This document shows, one piece after another, positions 16,578 through 26,962 of a stretch of DNA of 64,000 nucleotides. The notes beneath the pieces are model-generated. The model made no database searches. It was not told the origin of the DNA and saw nothing but the letters and a program-made list of their open reading frames with translations. Origin of the DNA: Saprospiraceae bacterium (GTDB lineage Bacteria > Bacteroidota > Bacteroidia > Chitinophagales > Saprospiraceae); assembly GCA_026129545.1 (NCBI GenBank), contig JAHCHX010000001.1, positions 2,107,501 through 2,171,500 on the forward strand. Direction: 5' to 3'. The translations under genes were made by a program, and so were the position numbers. Positions within the stretch are counted from its first letter, which is position 1, and each line of letters opens with the position of its first letter.

Positions 16578-17498
16578 CTACTTCGGCAGTCGAATCTTGT
16601 AGGTCTTGCCAGTCTTGTTGGTGAGTTTGCTATCCACCAGCCACGGATTGTAGAGTTTGAGCATCCGGTAACTGGTTCCGTTCTGGCGGGCGAAATCGCC
16701 CCAGTTGGCCACAGCGCCGCTGACCTCCACGACGCGGGCTTCGGAGAGTGGTGGATAGAGGTGGTCGTCTTCGATGACGTATTCGTATTGTGCGGGGTTC
16801 GACATCACCTCTTTGATGGCCACGATGCGGAAGGGGTAGCGCATCGTCTCGTCGGCAGCAAGGTTGAGGTCGAAGAATGATTTGGCGCGTTGTTTTTCCA
16901 TTTCCTCGGCGATGCGCCCAGGGCCGCCGTTGTAAGCGGCGGCGGCAAGCACCCATGAGCCAAGACGCTCCTTTTCTCTTTTCAGGTATTTGCACGCAGC
17001 GCGGGTGGCTTTTTCCAGATGATACCGCTCGTCCACCTCGCTGTTTACCTCCAAGCCGTAGCCGTCGGCGGCACTTTTCATGAATTGCCACACCCCCCGC
17101 GCGCCGGCTGGCGACACGGCGTTGGAAAGGGCGCTTTCTGCCACTGCCAGATACTTCAAGTCGTTCGGCACACCCTCTTCCTTCAATATCGGCTCTATCA
17201 CGGGAAAAAGCGCGTTGGCTCTTTTGATGGCCAATATGGTCTGCGAATGAAAATAGACATTGCGCAACAACTCGGCATCGAGGCGCTGGCGCACATCCCA
17301 GTTGTCCATCGGGAATTTTTCCCCACAAAAGCTAAAGTCTTTGTCGAGGTTGATGGAACGTACCGTTTGCGGAGGGTACGCGGGGCGACTGTTCTTGTCG
17401 TCGTCGCCTTTGAAAGAAGAAACGAAAAGGAGCGCCAAACCGCCCATCATGCAGAGGTTGGCAACCAAGAGCATACGTACATTTTTTGTCAGGTTCAT
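16578..17498 (-). CDS. Membrane-anchored lytic transglycosylase (SLT, MltD-like)
   Basis: 306 aa. The N-terminal segment MLLVANLCMMGGLALLFVSSF is a signal anchor. The SLT (GH23) core contains the catalytic Glu in LAVAESALSNAVSPAGARGVWQFM, then DERYHLEKATRAACKYL and VLAAAAYNGGPGRI, both diagnostic. It cleaves peptidoglycan to 1,6-anhydro-muropeptides. The C-terminus (YRMLKLYNPWLVDSKLTNKTGKTYKIRLP) resembles a single partial LysM-like or domain-end motif rather than full LysM repeats. A -7 box (TAACTTTG) is at 17527-17534 on the minus strand. Confidence 0.9.
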   Translation of the reverse strand: MNLTKNVRMLLVANLCMMGGLALLFVSSFKGDDDKNSRPAYPPQTVRSINLDKDFSFCGEKFPMDNWDVRQRLDAELLRNVYFHSQTILAIKRANALFPVIEPILKEEGVPNDLKYLAVAESALSNAVSPAGARGVWQFMKSAADGYGLEVNSEVDERYHLEKATRAACKYLKREKERLGSWVLAAAAYNGGPGRIAEEMEKQRAKSFFDLNLAADETMRYPFRIVAIKEVMSNPAQYEYVIEDDHLYPPLSEARVVEVSGAVANWGDFARQNGTSYRMLKLYNPWLVDSKLTNKTGKTYKIRLPK

Positions 17499-17526
17499 AG
17501 CGCGGGAGTTTTTGAAAAACGACGTG

Positions 17527-17534
17527 CAAAGTTA
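17527..17534 (-). promoter_or_regulatory. -7 box of the transglycosylase gene
   Basis: TAACTTTG on the minus strand, 28 bases before the ATG at 17498; matches TAnnTTTG. Confidence 0.45.
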
Positions 17535-17741
17535 ACGAAAAAGCGGTGCGGGAAGTACGCCCAGCTGCCTTCGCATTTTTGTCGCACCTGCCCGCAGGTG
17601 GTTTGATTGTCTTGAACCGACCATTGATGCAAATGATAGCGACAATGCGGCGATTCGATTTTTGACACAAAGGCGCAAAGATGGCTCGCAAGACTTTCCG
17701 AGTTTTCAAAACATCCGCCGCCTGTGGGATTTCTGCCGTGA

Positions 17742-17824
17742 ACGGGTCTTATGACCCCACATGGCAGTGGGTGGTTTGGCACGGCAATGTTGCGGAGTAT
17801 CGTTTGCGAGGTCACAAGACCCGC
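17742..17824. repeat. Inverted repeat around a GGGTCTTATGACCCC palindrome
   Basis: In the roughly 460-base gap before gyrB, 17742-17756 (ACGGGTCTTATGACC) pairs with 17810-17824 (reverse complement GCGGGTCTTGTGACC), 13 of 15 matching. The left arm is itself nearly palindromic. The rest of the gap shows no convincing gene. Confidence 0.45.
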
Positions 17825-17883
17825 GCATGGCAAAAGCCTCGAAGAAGGGGCTGGATTTCCTTCTTTAAGCGAGTATTAAATCG

Positions 17884-17891
17884 TATCTTTG
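17884..17891 (+). promoter_or_regulatory. -7 box of gyrB
   Basis: TATCTTTG, 75 bases before the chosen ATG; matches TAnnTTTG. No clear -33 TTTG was seen at the right distance. Confidence 0.45.
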
Positions 17892-17904
17892 CACACTTTT
17901 TTGA

Positions 17905-19962
<2,058 letters not shown>

Positions 19963-19984
19963 ATCGTTTTTTCCCTAAAAATCG

Positions 19985-20027
19985 AGCGGGCTGCGCGACA
20001 TCGAACGTCGCGCAGCCCGCTTTTTTT
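19985..20027 (+). terminator. Rho-independent terminator of gyrB
   Basis: A perfect 15-bp stem (AGCGGGCTGCGCGAC / GTCGCGCAGCCCGCT) with a 7-base loop, followed by seven T, starting 22 bases after the gyrB stop. It may also slow readthrough from the converging DUF2975 gene. Confidence 0.9.
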
Positions 20028-20053
20028 AAACGTAGCTTGGAACATACCTCTCT

Positions 20054-20695
20054 CTACTGTGGCACCTCCTGTTCTTCTTTCAGATGCATACCCGTGCGAA
20101 ATATCTCGCCCAGCGCAAACACCAAAAGCGCCGCGAAGGCACCAATTATCACGCGCTCGCGGTGCAGGTCTGGGATTTCCGTGACGTATTGGTGGCCATG
20201 AAAAGTGTAGGCTATGCCTTGCAACGCCCAACTGGACACATACAGCAACAATGGAATGCCCAGCAAAGCCAGTGCAATGCGCCGGATATGGCGCACCGTT
20301 GTCTGCTGAAAAATCTGCCCTTGCTCGATGTTGCGGATTATCAGATACATCCTGTAAAGGATGAAAACCCCCAGCACCCACGCCAAAATGTGAAAGACGA
20401 TGTAAGCCAAGTACTTTTCCTTAAAAATCAGCCCCATCTCATCAAACTCTATCTTGACCCACTTATGGTGGTTCGTGTGAATCAAAGTGACAGTGGAGGT
20501 GCCGTCAGGGTGACGAGTGCTGACAGGCTCCACTTCCGTTATCATCGTCACCCAACCATTGATGAAGGGGCCATCGCCCGAGAAGCCAAAGTAGGCAGAG
20601 AGACTTTTTATCAGGAGGAACCCAGTCCCTATCATAAGGCAGATAAAGACGACGCGCAACGCCCGAAGCATGGCAATCCTTTGTTTGATACTCAT
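20054..20695 (-). CDS. DUF2975 membrane protein
   Basis: 213 aa with about four membrane helices: VVFICLMIGTGFLLIKSLSAYF, YLAYIVFHILAWVLGVFILYRMYLIIRN, IALALLGIPLLLYVSSWALQGI, and IIGAFAALLVFALGEIFRTGM. The ending FALGEIFRTGMHLKEEQE, with helix 2 followed by NIEQGQIF, is the DUF2975 signature. In other bacteria such genes are often paired with a small Xre-type regulator (YozG-like); none is seen here. Function unknown. Confidence 0.8.
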   Translation of the reverse strand: MSIKQRIAMLRALRVVFICLMIGTGFLLIKSLSAYFGFSGDGPFINGWVTMITEVEPVSTRHPDGTSTVTLIHTNHHKWVKIEFDEMGLIFKEKYLAYIVFHILAWVLGVFILYRMYLIIRNIEQGQIFQQTTVRHIRRIALALLGIPLLLYVSSWALQGIAYTFHGHQYVTEIPDLHRERVIIGAFAALLVFALGEIFRTGMHLKEEQEVPQ

Positions 20696-20954
20696 AAGTG
20701 TAATGTGCTAATGGGACAATCTATACCGACGAAATATCGCCTGTTTTTGGCCAAACCAACTCGTTGACATACCCAACTGCATCGCTCGCCGGGAACAGGT
20801 TTGGGGCAGTATGAATCACGCACAAAGTTGCTGAATCCGTCAGTCAATAAATATGCCGAAAAAGGGTAGCGTCGGCACAGTGCACCATCAAGCGCATTAA
20901 CCTTTTTTAACCTTCCTTCAAGGTCGGTTAACCTGCCCCCGCCAACGCGCCCGA

Positions 20955-20962
20955 TACCTTTG
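20955..20962 (+). promoter_or_regulatory. -7 box of the outer-membrane barrel gene
   Basis: TACCTTTG, 26 bases before the ATG at 20988; matches TAnnTTTG. Confidence 0.5.
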
Positions 20963-20987
20963 CCCCATCATTCATCAGCATTTGATT

Positions 20988-23834
20988 ATGAAGACAAAAA
21001 TCCTCTTTCCCTTTTTCTTGACGCTCTTTTTGCCCGCCCTACTTTTTTCTCAAAAATATACCCTGCGCGGCGCGTTGGCCGACTCCACCTCGGCCCCCTT
21101 GGCAGGCAGCACCGTCATGCTCCTCTCCCCTACCGACAGCTCGCTGCTGGCCTTCACGCGCTCCAACGAGGACGGCGTTTTTGAACTCAAAAATCAAACG
21201 GCGGGCGAATATCTGCTGCGTTGCACCTACTTCGGCTATCAGAATTTTCAACGACACATTCGCCTCGAAGGCACCGCGACGGAGGTGGATTTGGGCATCT
21301 TGCCCATGACACCCAAATCGCAACTGCTTGACGCGGTGGAAATAACGGGACAAGCCAATCCCGTGACCATCAAAAACGACACCATCGAGTTCAACGCCGC
21401 ATCGTTCAAAGTGAAGGACAACGCGATGGTAGAGGATTTGCTGAAAAAGCTGCCCGGCGTGGAGGTGGAGCGCGACGGCACAGTGCGCGCCCAAGGGGAA
21501 ACCGTCAAAAACGTGACCGTTGACGGAAAAAAATTCTTCGGCAACGACCCCAAACTCGCCACACAAAACCTGCCCGCCGACGCGGTGAAAAAAGTACAGG
21601 TGTTCGACAAGAAATCAGAACAGGCCACCTTCAGCGGCATTGACGACGGACAACGCGAAAAATCCATCAACCTCGAACTAAAAGACGAAAAGAAAAACGG
21701 GTGGTTTGGCCGATTGTCGGGCGCTGCAGGCTCCGACCTCAATCCCAACCTCACGACAGGGCAAAACGGCGGGTTTCGCTACGAAAACAAAGCAAGCGCC
21801 AACCGATTCAAGCCCAAGCAGCAAATCTCATTGCTCGGCATGGGCAACAACGCCAACCAACCCGGTTTCTCAGTGGACGACTACATGGCCTTCTCAGGCG
21901 CGATGCGCCAAATGATGAGCGGCGGGGGCGGGCGCGTCACGCTCCAATTCAATGCCGACAACAACGACATTCCGCTCGACTTTGGGGGCAACAACGAAGG
22001 ATTCCTGCGGACTTGGGCAGGCGGGCTGAATTTCAATCAAGAAATCGGCACCAAAACCGACCTCAACACCAGTTATTTTTACAGCAACGCCGACAAGGAC
22101 TACGCGACGGAAAGCGCCACCCAATCGTTTTTGCCCAACGGCACCTTCACGACCCTTAGCCGTTCCGCACAAGAGAATCTCACCGACAACCACCGGCTCA
22201 ATGTCACCTTAGACCAAAAGATTGACTCATTCAACACTGTGCAACTTACCTCGGCCTTCGTCCACACCCAACGAGGCACCGCCTCCAATACCTTTTCGCA
22301 AAATCTCGATGCCGAAGGACTGTTGCAAAACGATGGCAGGCGCGACTATCGCTCCGACGCAACCGCAGCCAACTGGACAAGCAACCTCCTATACCGCCAC
22401 AAATTCCCCAAAAAAGGCCGCACTTTCAGCACCAACATCAATCTTGGCCTAAACAACAACCAATCCGAAAGCAACAGTTTTTCGGAAAACCGCTTTTTCG
22501 GCGACAGCCAGCAACCCAATCGGACCGACACGGTGGCCCAAAACCAATTTTTCAAAAACGACATCCTCAACTGGGGCGCAAAAGCCACCTACACCGAGCC
22601 GCTGGGTGAGCGGCGCTATTTGGAAGTCAGCTACGGCTACTTCGCCAATGAAAATCGCGCGGACAAAGACGTGTACGACGTGTCGGGCGGCGAAAGCAAT
22701 TTCAACCCACAACTGTCCAACGCCTTCGTCAACAACTTCAACTACCACCGCGGGGGAGTAGGCTTTCGCCTCAACCGCAAGGCATGGAACGGCAGCGTGG
22801 GCATTGACGCACAGGCCGCCACTTTGCAGGGCGAGGTCACTTCCGGCACCGGACAGCCCGTGCGCCAAACCTTCCGGCACCTGCTGCCGCGTGCGGATTT
22901 TGCCTACCAGTTCCGCCCCACGCGCAACCTCCGCTTCAACTACACCTCCAATGTCAACGCCCCAAGCGTGCAGCAACTCCAACCCGTGCCCGATGTGAGC
23001 GACCCGCTGAATATCGTGTTGGGCAATCCCGACTTGCGCCCCGAATACGGCCACAACCTACAATTGAACTACGTCTCGTTCCATCCAGAAACCATGCGCA
23101 GCTTCTTCTCTGGCCTGTCGTTCACCTACACACAAGACCGTATCGTGAACGCGCAAACGGTGGATTCCCTCTTCCGGCGCATCTACCAACCTCTGAATGT
23201 GGACACCGACTACCGCCTCAACGGCACCTTTGCTTTCGGTTTGCCATGGAAAAAACTCAAGAGCCGATTCAACCTGCGCACCGAGACGGGCCTTGCGCGA
23301 GGTCAGAATTTTATCAACGAACGGGAAAACTTCACCACCAACCTCCAAATCGCTCAGTCCGCCTCGTGGGATTTCACCCCTAAAGACTGGCTCTTGTTCA
23401 ACGCCGGAGCCGAACTTGCTTGGAACACCGCTCGCTACTCCCTCGATAAGGCTTTCAACCAAGACTACCTCATACAGACCTACAATGCCGAAATGGATGT
23501 GCAACTGCCCCTCGATTTTTCCATCAATACCGCCCTCGACGTGACCGTAAACGGCGGCCTCTCGGAAGGCTACGACCAAGCCGTCCCAATTTGGAACGCC
23601 TCAGTCTCCAAGTTTTTGATGAAAAACAAGCGCCTCCAACTCACCCTTTCCGTGCGCGATTTGCTCAACCGAAACATAGGCATACGCCGCACCGCCAACC
23701 TCAACTTCATCGAAGACCGCCGCATCGCATCGCTCGGGCGATACGGATTGCTGAAACTAACCTACAGTCTCAACAGCTTTGGCGGGCCGGGCGGACCGGG
23801 GCGCCCAGGGTTCAGAATGATTATGCGCCGATAA
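20988..23834 (+). CDS. TonB-receptor-like outer-membrane barrel with CarboxypepD_reg N-terminus
   Basis: 948 aa. A signal peptide (FPFFLTLFLPALLFS-Q) is followed by a carboxypeptidase-regulatory-like domain (about 24-105: YTLRGALADSTSAPLAGSTV, FGYQNFQRHIRL), a plug-like part (FNAASFKVKDNAMVEDLLKKLPGVEV, NVTVDGKKFFGNDP, VKKVQVFDKKSEQATFSG), and a long barrel of the OMP_b-brl_3 type ending RPGFRMIMRR. A Gly/Pro run (GGPGGPGRPG) near the end is typical of this group. It is likely to take up or bind a substrate at the outer membrane; ligand unknown. No SusD partner is adjacent, so it is not a SusCD pair. Confidence 0.87.
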   Translation: MKTKILFPFFLTLFLPALLFSQKYTLRGALADSTSAPLAGSTVMLLSPTDSSLLAFTRSNEDGVFELKNQTAGEYLLRCTYFGYQNFQRHIRLEGTATEVDLGILPMTPKSQLLDAVEITGQANPVTIKNDTIEFNAASFKVKDNAMVEDLLKKLPGVEVERDGTVRAQGETVKNVTVDGKKFFGNDPKLATQNLPADAVKKVQVFDKKSEQATFSGIDDGQREKSINLELKDEKKNGWFGRLSGAAGSDLNPNLTTGQNGGFRYENKASANRFKPKQQISLLGMGNNANQPGFSVDDYMAFSGAMRQMMSGGGGRVTLQFNADNNDIPLDFGGNNEGFLRTWAGGLNFNQEIGTKTDLNTSYFYSNADKDYATESATQSFLPNGTFTTLSRSAQENLTDNHRLNVTLDQKIDSFNTVQLTSAFVHTQRGTASNTFSQNLDAEGLLQNDGRRDYRSDATAANWTSNLLYRHKFPKKGRTFSTNINLGLNNNQSESNSFSENRFFGDSQQPNRTDTVAQNQFFKNDILNWGAKATYTEPLGERRYLEVSYGYFANENRADKDVYDVSGGESNFNPQLSNAFVNNFNYHRGGVGFRLNRKAWNGSVGIDAQAATLQGEVTSGTGQPVRQTFRHLLPRADFAYQFRPTRNLRFNYTSNVNAPSVQQLQPVPDVSDPLNIVLGNPDLRPEYGHNLQLNYVSFHPETMRSFFSGLSFTYTQDRIVNAQTVDSLFRRIYQPLNVDTDYRLNGTFAFGLPWKKLKSRFNLRTETGLARGQNFINERENFTTNLQIAQSASWDFTPKDWLLFNAGAELAWNTARYSLDKAFNQDYLIQTYNAEMDVQLPLDFSINTALDVTVNGGLSEGYDQAVPIWNASVSKFLMKNKRLQLTLSVRDLLNRNIGIRRTANLNFIEDRRIASLGRYGLLKLTYSLNSFGGPGGPGRPGFRMIMRR

Positions 23835-23953
23835 ATCGGGAGGGCACCTTGTTAAGATTTCCCAAAATCATGCGCCATACGAAAATCGCTGCCTACATTT
23901 GAAGCTGCTTTTAAAAACAGATATTTTTTCACTCGCAAAACATTTTGACACTC

Positions 23954-24388
23954 ATGAAAAAAGCTATTTTCTTCCTGTCTTTCTTCTTTGTGCTCGGTAT
24001 CGCTGCTGCCAATGCTCAATCATGCTCCAGCGCCGCTTCCGCTTCCAAATCCTGCTGCGCCAACAAAGCCGCTAAAGCCGCCGCCGCTGATGCCACCATC
24101 GAAAAGCGCCAAGCAGAGGACGGCACCGTATCTTATGTGCGCAAAGAGACCGACACTCAGGGCAACGTGAAATTTGTCAGCGTTCAGTACGACGAGGCCT
24201 CCAGCACCTTCGTGAATGTTGCTCCGAAATCAGCCACTATCGCTGTTGAAGACAAAGAGGCATCCACGAAAAAAGCAGCCTCCTGCTCCCCCTCTGAGAA
24301 AAAAGCATGCGCTGGCGCCGCCGCCTCCGGCAAAGCCTGCTGCGCTTCCAAAACATCTTCCACGGCGGCCACACCCGACCAAGAATAA
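23954..24388 (+). CDS. Secreted Cys-rich Ala/Lys protein with CC motifs
   Basis: 144 aa from the ATG at 23954. Signal peptide FFLSFFFVLGIAAANAQ. The mature protein starts SCSSAASASKSCCANKAAKAAAADA, has a central charged stretch (TVSYVRKETDTQGNVKFVSVQYDEAS), and ends with CSPSEKKACAGAAASGKACCASK. Cysteines occur in two clusters, each with a CC pair near SKSCCANK / GKACCASK. This symmetry suggests two metal-binding or disulfide-linked ends. I recognise no family. A hairpin terminator follows. Confidence 0.7.
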   Translation: MKKAIFFLSFFFVLGIAAANAQSCSSAASASKSCCANKAAKAAAADATIEKRQAEDGTVSYVRKETDTQGNVKFVSVQYDEASSTFVNVAPKSATIAVEDKEASTKKAASCSPSEKKACAGAAASGKACCASKTSSTAATPDQE

Positions 24389-24420
24389 TTGACCTAAGCG
24401 AGGCATCACACCCTCTCTCA

Positions 24421-24459
24421 ATCGCCCCATCCGGGATGCCGGACGGGGCGATTTTTTTT
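24421..24459 (+). terminator. Rho-independent terminator after the Cys-rich gene
   Basis: Stem ATCGCCCCATCCGG / CCGGACGGGGCGAT (one mismatch) with a GATG loop, followed by a run of eight T, 33 bases after the stop. Confidence 0.85.
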
Positions 24460-24485
24460 GCGGTGCGCAAAGTTCTGATTGGCGT

Positions 24486-24650
24486 CACTATTCAGGCAGC
24501 GGTAGGTCCCCGAAAGATTTATAGAAATATGGTAAAAACTTAGGCAGGGGCAGCGCCCCGAAAAATCGGCAGGAGATGCTGGGTATTATCTCGTGGAGGG
24601 GTTTCGCCCCGAAAAACATATTTCTTGGCGCTACCCCTGCCTGAATAGTG
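24486..24650. mobile_element. MITE-like element with 20-bp terminal inverted repeats
   Basis: 165 bp. The left end CACTATTCAGGCAGCGGTAG (24486-24505) and the reverse complement of the right end (24631-24650) agree at 19 of 20 positions. The interior is non-coding and carries two copies of a GCCCCGAAAAA motif (in GCAGCGCCCCGAAAAATCGG and TTTCGCCCCGAAAAACAT). No clear target duplication. Only one copy is in the window, so mobility is inferred from structure. Confidence 0.6.
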
Positions 24651-24923
24651 GTTGAGTGGTCAAAAACGCGCTATTGTGAATAGTTCATTTTCAAGGAAAT
24701 GCATACCCATTGCTCGCCGGTAGCGCCTTCAAAAACCCAGCCTTTGCAAAGGCTCAACGCATCATTGTTGGTAAAAAGTCAAAATTTTTTTGGGCAGATA
24801 GCTACAACTTTTCAGGAAGTGTTCCGTTATTTGTCCCAGTTTTCATTTGGTTTTTTGGGGTTTATTAGCCGTCGATGCGCAAGTATCGGCGGCTTTTTCG
24901 TTATGAGGGCGCCCAATCAAGCC

Positions 24924-26327
24924 ATGCAAATCCGAACCCGGCTCACCCTTCTTTTTCTTTTCAACGCTGCGAGCATTTTGGCGGGAGTGCTGCTCGCGGT
25001 TTACTTCCTTTTTGAAAAAAACACGAAGGAAGCTTTCTTCGAGGGTTTGCAATCGAAAGCGGAAATGACCGCGCAAACAGCCCTGCGCAACCCCAACAGC
25101 CTCGTCCCCTTGCCGCCCAACTGGGTGCCACCCGATGCCGACACACTCCCCTACCGCGACAATATCAGCCTGTTCAACGATGCCTACGAGCGCGTCTTTT
25201 CGATGCATTCAGACCTGCCTCCCATATCGGTAAAAGACTTGCAGGACATCTACACGCAGCGCGAGACTCGTTTCCGACATTACAACCTGCACGCGCTGGG
25301 CAAGGTCGTGAACAGCGCGGAAGGCCGTCCTTTCGTGGTGGTGGTGGAGGGCTACTGCGACCCAACACAATTAAAACGACTTCGCCAAATCCTGCTGGTG
25401 GGCTTCTTCCTAGGCATGGCCCTCATTGCCGCGTCAGGCTGGTACTTTGCAGGGCAGGCACTCGCCCCCATGTCGGGCATCGTGCGAGAAGTGGAAAGCA
25501 TACAGCCCTCCGACCTCAGCCGTCGGGTGAACATTGGCGACAGCCGCGACGAGCTTGCCCACCTCGCCGCGACGTTCAATCGGCTGCTCGACCGCGTGGA
25601 GCAGGCGTTCAGAATGCAGCGCATGTTTTTGTCCAACGTCTCCCACGAACTCAAAAACCCACTGCAAGCCATACGCTCCCAACTCGACGTGTCCCTTTCG
25701 CGCGAGCGCGACTCGGAAGCCTACCGCGCTGCCCTTCGGAGTGTGCTCGAAGATGTGGATGCCATGACCGAAGTAGAGGAAAAATTGCATCAATTGGCAC
25801 GCATACACAACGACCCCTCCGCCATCCCTTTTGCCCTCGTGCGCTTAGACGAGCTGCTCTGGCAGGCCAAAGAACAATTGAGGAAACGCCGCCCGTCATT
25901 TAAGGTGGGGCTTGATTTTGGCGAAATGCCCGAAGACGAGCAGGTGCTGTTCGTTCGCGCCAACGAAGCATTGCTCCGCACGGCGTTTCTCAATCTCATG
26001 GACAATGCCTGCAAGTATTCGCCCGACCATCGCGCAAAGGTGTCCACTACTTTCCGCTCCGGCGGCATGCATGAAATCATCGTCGCCGACAACGGCCCGG
26101 GCATTCCGGCAGATGAGATGCCTCTCATCTTCGAGCCATTTTTCCGCAGCCCGCGCCACCGAAAGTTGAAAGGCACGGGCATCGGCCTTTCGTTGGTACA
26201 GAGCATCCTGACACTGCATCAAGTGAGCCTGTCAGTGGAAAGCCCGGCACAAGGAGGTACTATTTTCAAAATGGCATTTCCGCCCGCCGAAGAACCAAGG
26301 GTGAACAATGTCGAGCAAGCACAATAA
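24924..26327 (+). CDS. Sensor histidine kinase with HAMP domain
   Basis: 467 aa from the ATG at 24924 (MQIRTRLTLLFLFNAASI). ATG 24903 is also possible; the longer frame from 24699 is not. Two membrane helices (LTLLFLFNAASILAGVLLAVYFLF and ILLVGFFLGMALIAASGWYFAG) flank a periplasmic sensor of about 130 residues. Then come HAMP (ALAPMSGIVREVESI...LSRRVNIGDSRDELAHLAATFN), the H-box SNVSHELKNPLQAIRSQL with His241, the N-box NLMDNACKYSPDH, and DNGPGIPADEMPLIFEPFF with GTGIGLSLV. It phosphorylates a response regulator, but none lies next to it, so it is an orphan by location. Confidence 0.92.
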   Translation: MQIRTRLTLLFLFNAASILAGVLLAVYFLFEKNTKEAFFEGLQSKAEMTAQTALRNPNSLVPLPPNWVPPDADTLPYRDNISLFNDAYERVFSMHSDLPPISVKDLQDIYTQRETRFRHYNLHALGKVVNSAEGRPFVVVVEGYCDPTQLKRLRQILLVGFFLGMALIAASGWYFAGQALAPMSGIVREVESIQPSDLSRRVNIGDSRDELAHLAATFNRLLDRVEQAFRMQRMFLSNVSHELKNPLQAIRSQLDVSLSRERDSEAYRAALRSVLEDVDAMTEVEEKLHQLARIHNDPSAIPFALVRLDELLWQAKEQLRKRRPSFKVGLDFGEMPEDEQVLFVRANEALLRTAFLNLMDNACKYSPDHRAKVSTTFRSGGMHEIIVADNGPGIPADEMPLIFEPFFRSPRHRKLKGTGIGLSLVQSILTLHQVSLSVESPAQGGTIFKMAFPPAEEPRVNNVEQAQ

Positions 26328-26421
26328 TTTTTTTCGCCCAAAAGCATCTCAATACCAGTTTATTGCAATCTTTGCTTCCGTATTTTGACGCATTTTCTTC
26401 ACAAAACAAAACTAATTTCAC

Positions 26422-26808
26422 ATGAAACAATTCCTTCTTCCCCTGTGCGTGCTGGTCGCGCTGACAAGCCTCCAAAGCTGCAAATCAAAATTCCCGTTCA
26501 GCAAAGAATGGGAACTCACCGAACTCAATGGCCAACAAGTGCCTGCCGGCACTCGTATCACGATTGTGTTCGACCAGAACAACACCCGTTACAGAGGCTC
26601 CGCTTCGTGCAACAATTACAATGGCCAGTTCACGCTGAAAGGCAAATCCCTCAGCTTGGGCAATGGCGCAGCTACCAAAAAAATGTGTCCGAACATGGAA
26701 TGGGAGGACAAGTACTTGCCTGTTCTGTCGAAAATTGACGGTTGGAAAGTTGCGGACAACCAACTGCATCTGACTTCGGGCGGCAGTGTCGTGGCAAGTT
26801 ACAAATGA
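26422..26808 (+). CDS. META-domain (HslJ-like) lipoprotein
   Basis: 128 aa. Lipoprotein signal LCVLVALTSLQSC (lipid Cys20). The META/DUF306 domain reads WELTELNGQQVPAGTRITIVF, then RYRGSASCNNYNGQFTLKGKSLSLG, KKMCPNMEWEDKYLPVLSKIDGWKV and DNQLHLTSGGSVVASYK. The SGCNNYxG-type motif and the later MxC are the family marks. E. coli HslJ is linked to heat and novobiocin tolerance; the biochemical role is unknown. It is 95 bases downstream of the histidine kinase. Confidence 0.88.
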   Translation: MKQFLLPLCVLVALTSLQSCKSKFPFSKEWELTELNGQQVPAGTRITIVFDQNNTRYRGSASCNNYNGQFTLKGKSLSLGNGAATKKMCPNMEWEDKYLPVLSKIDGWKVADNQLHLTSGGSVVASYK

Positions 26809-26962
26809 TTGCTTCATAGCAATTCATTCGCCATTCTCTAAAAACCCCAAACGGATGACAGGATATCTCACGGTATCGCCCGACGGCTCATTCCTAAAGC
26901 GCGGGGTCGCGTCAAGCCCGAAAGCATATTTTGTCGTTTAGTTTGGGGTTTTCAATCTGTTG

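Noticed and set aside
20988..23834. SusC of a polysaccharide-use locus
   Set aside because: No SusD gene or glycoside hydrolases nearby, and the barrel is of the OMP_b-brl_3 type.
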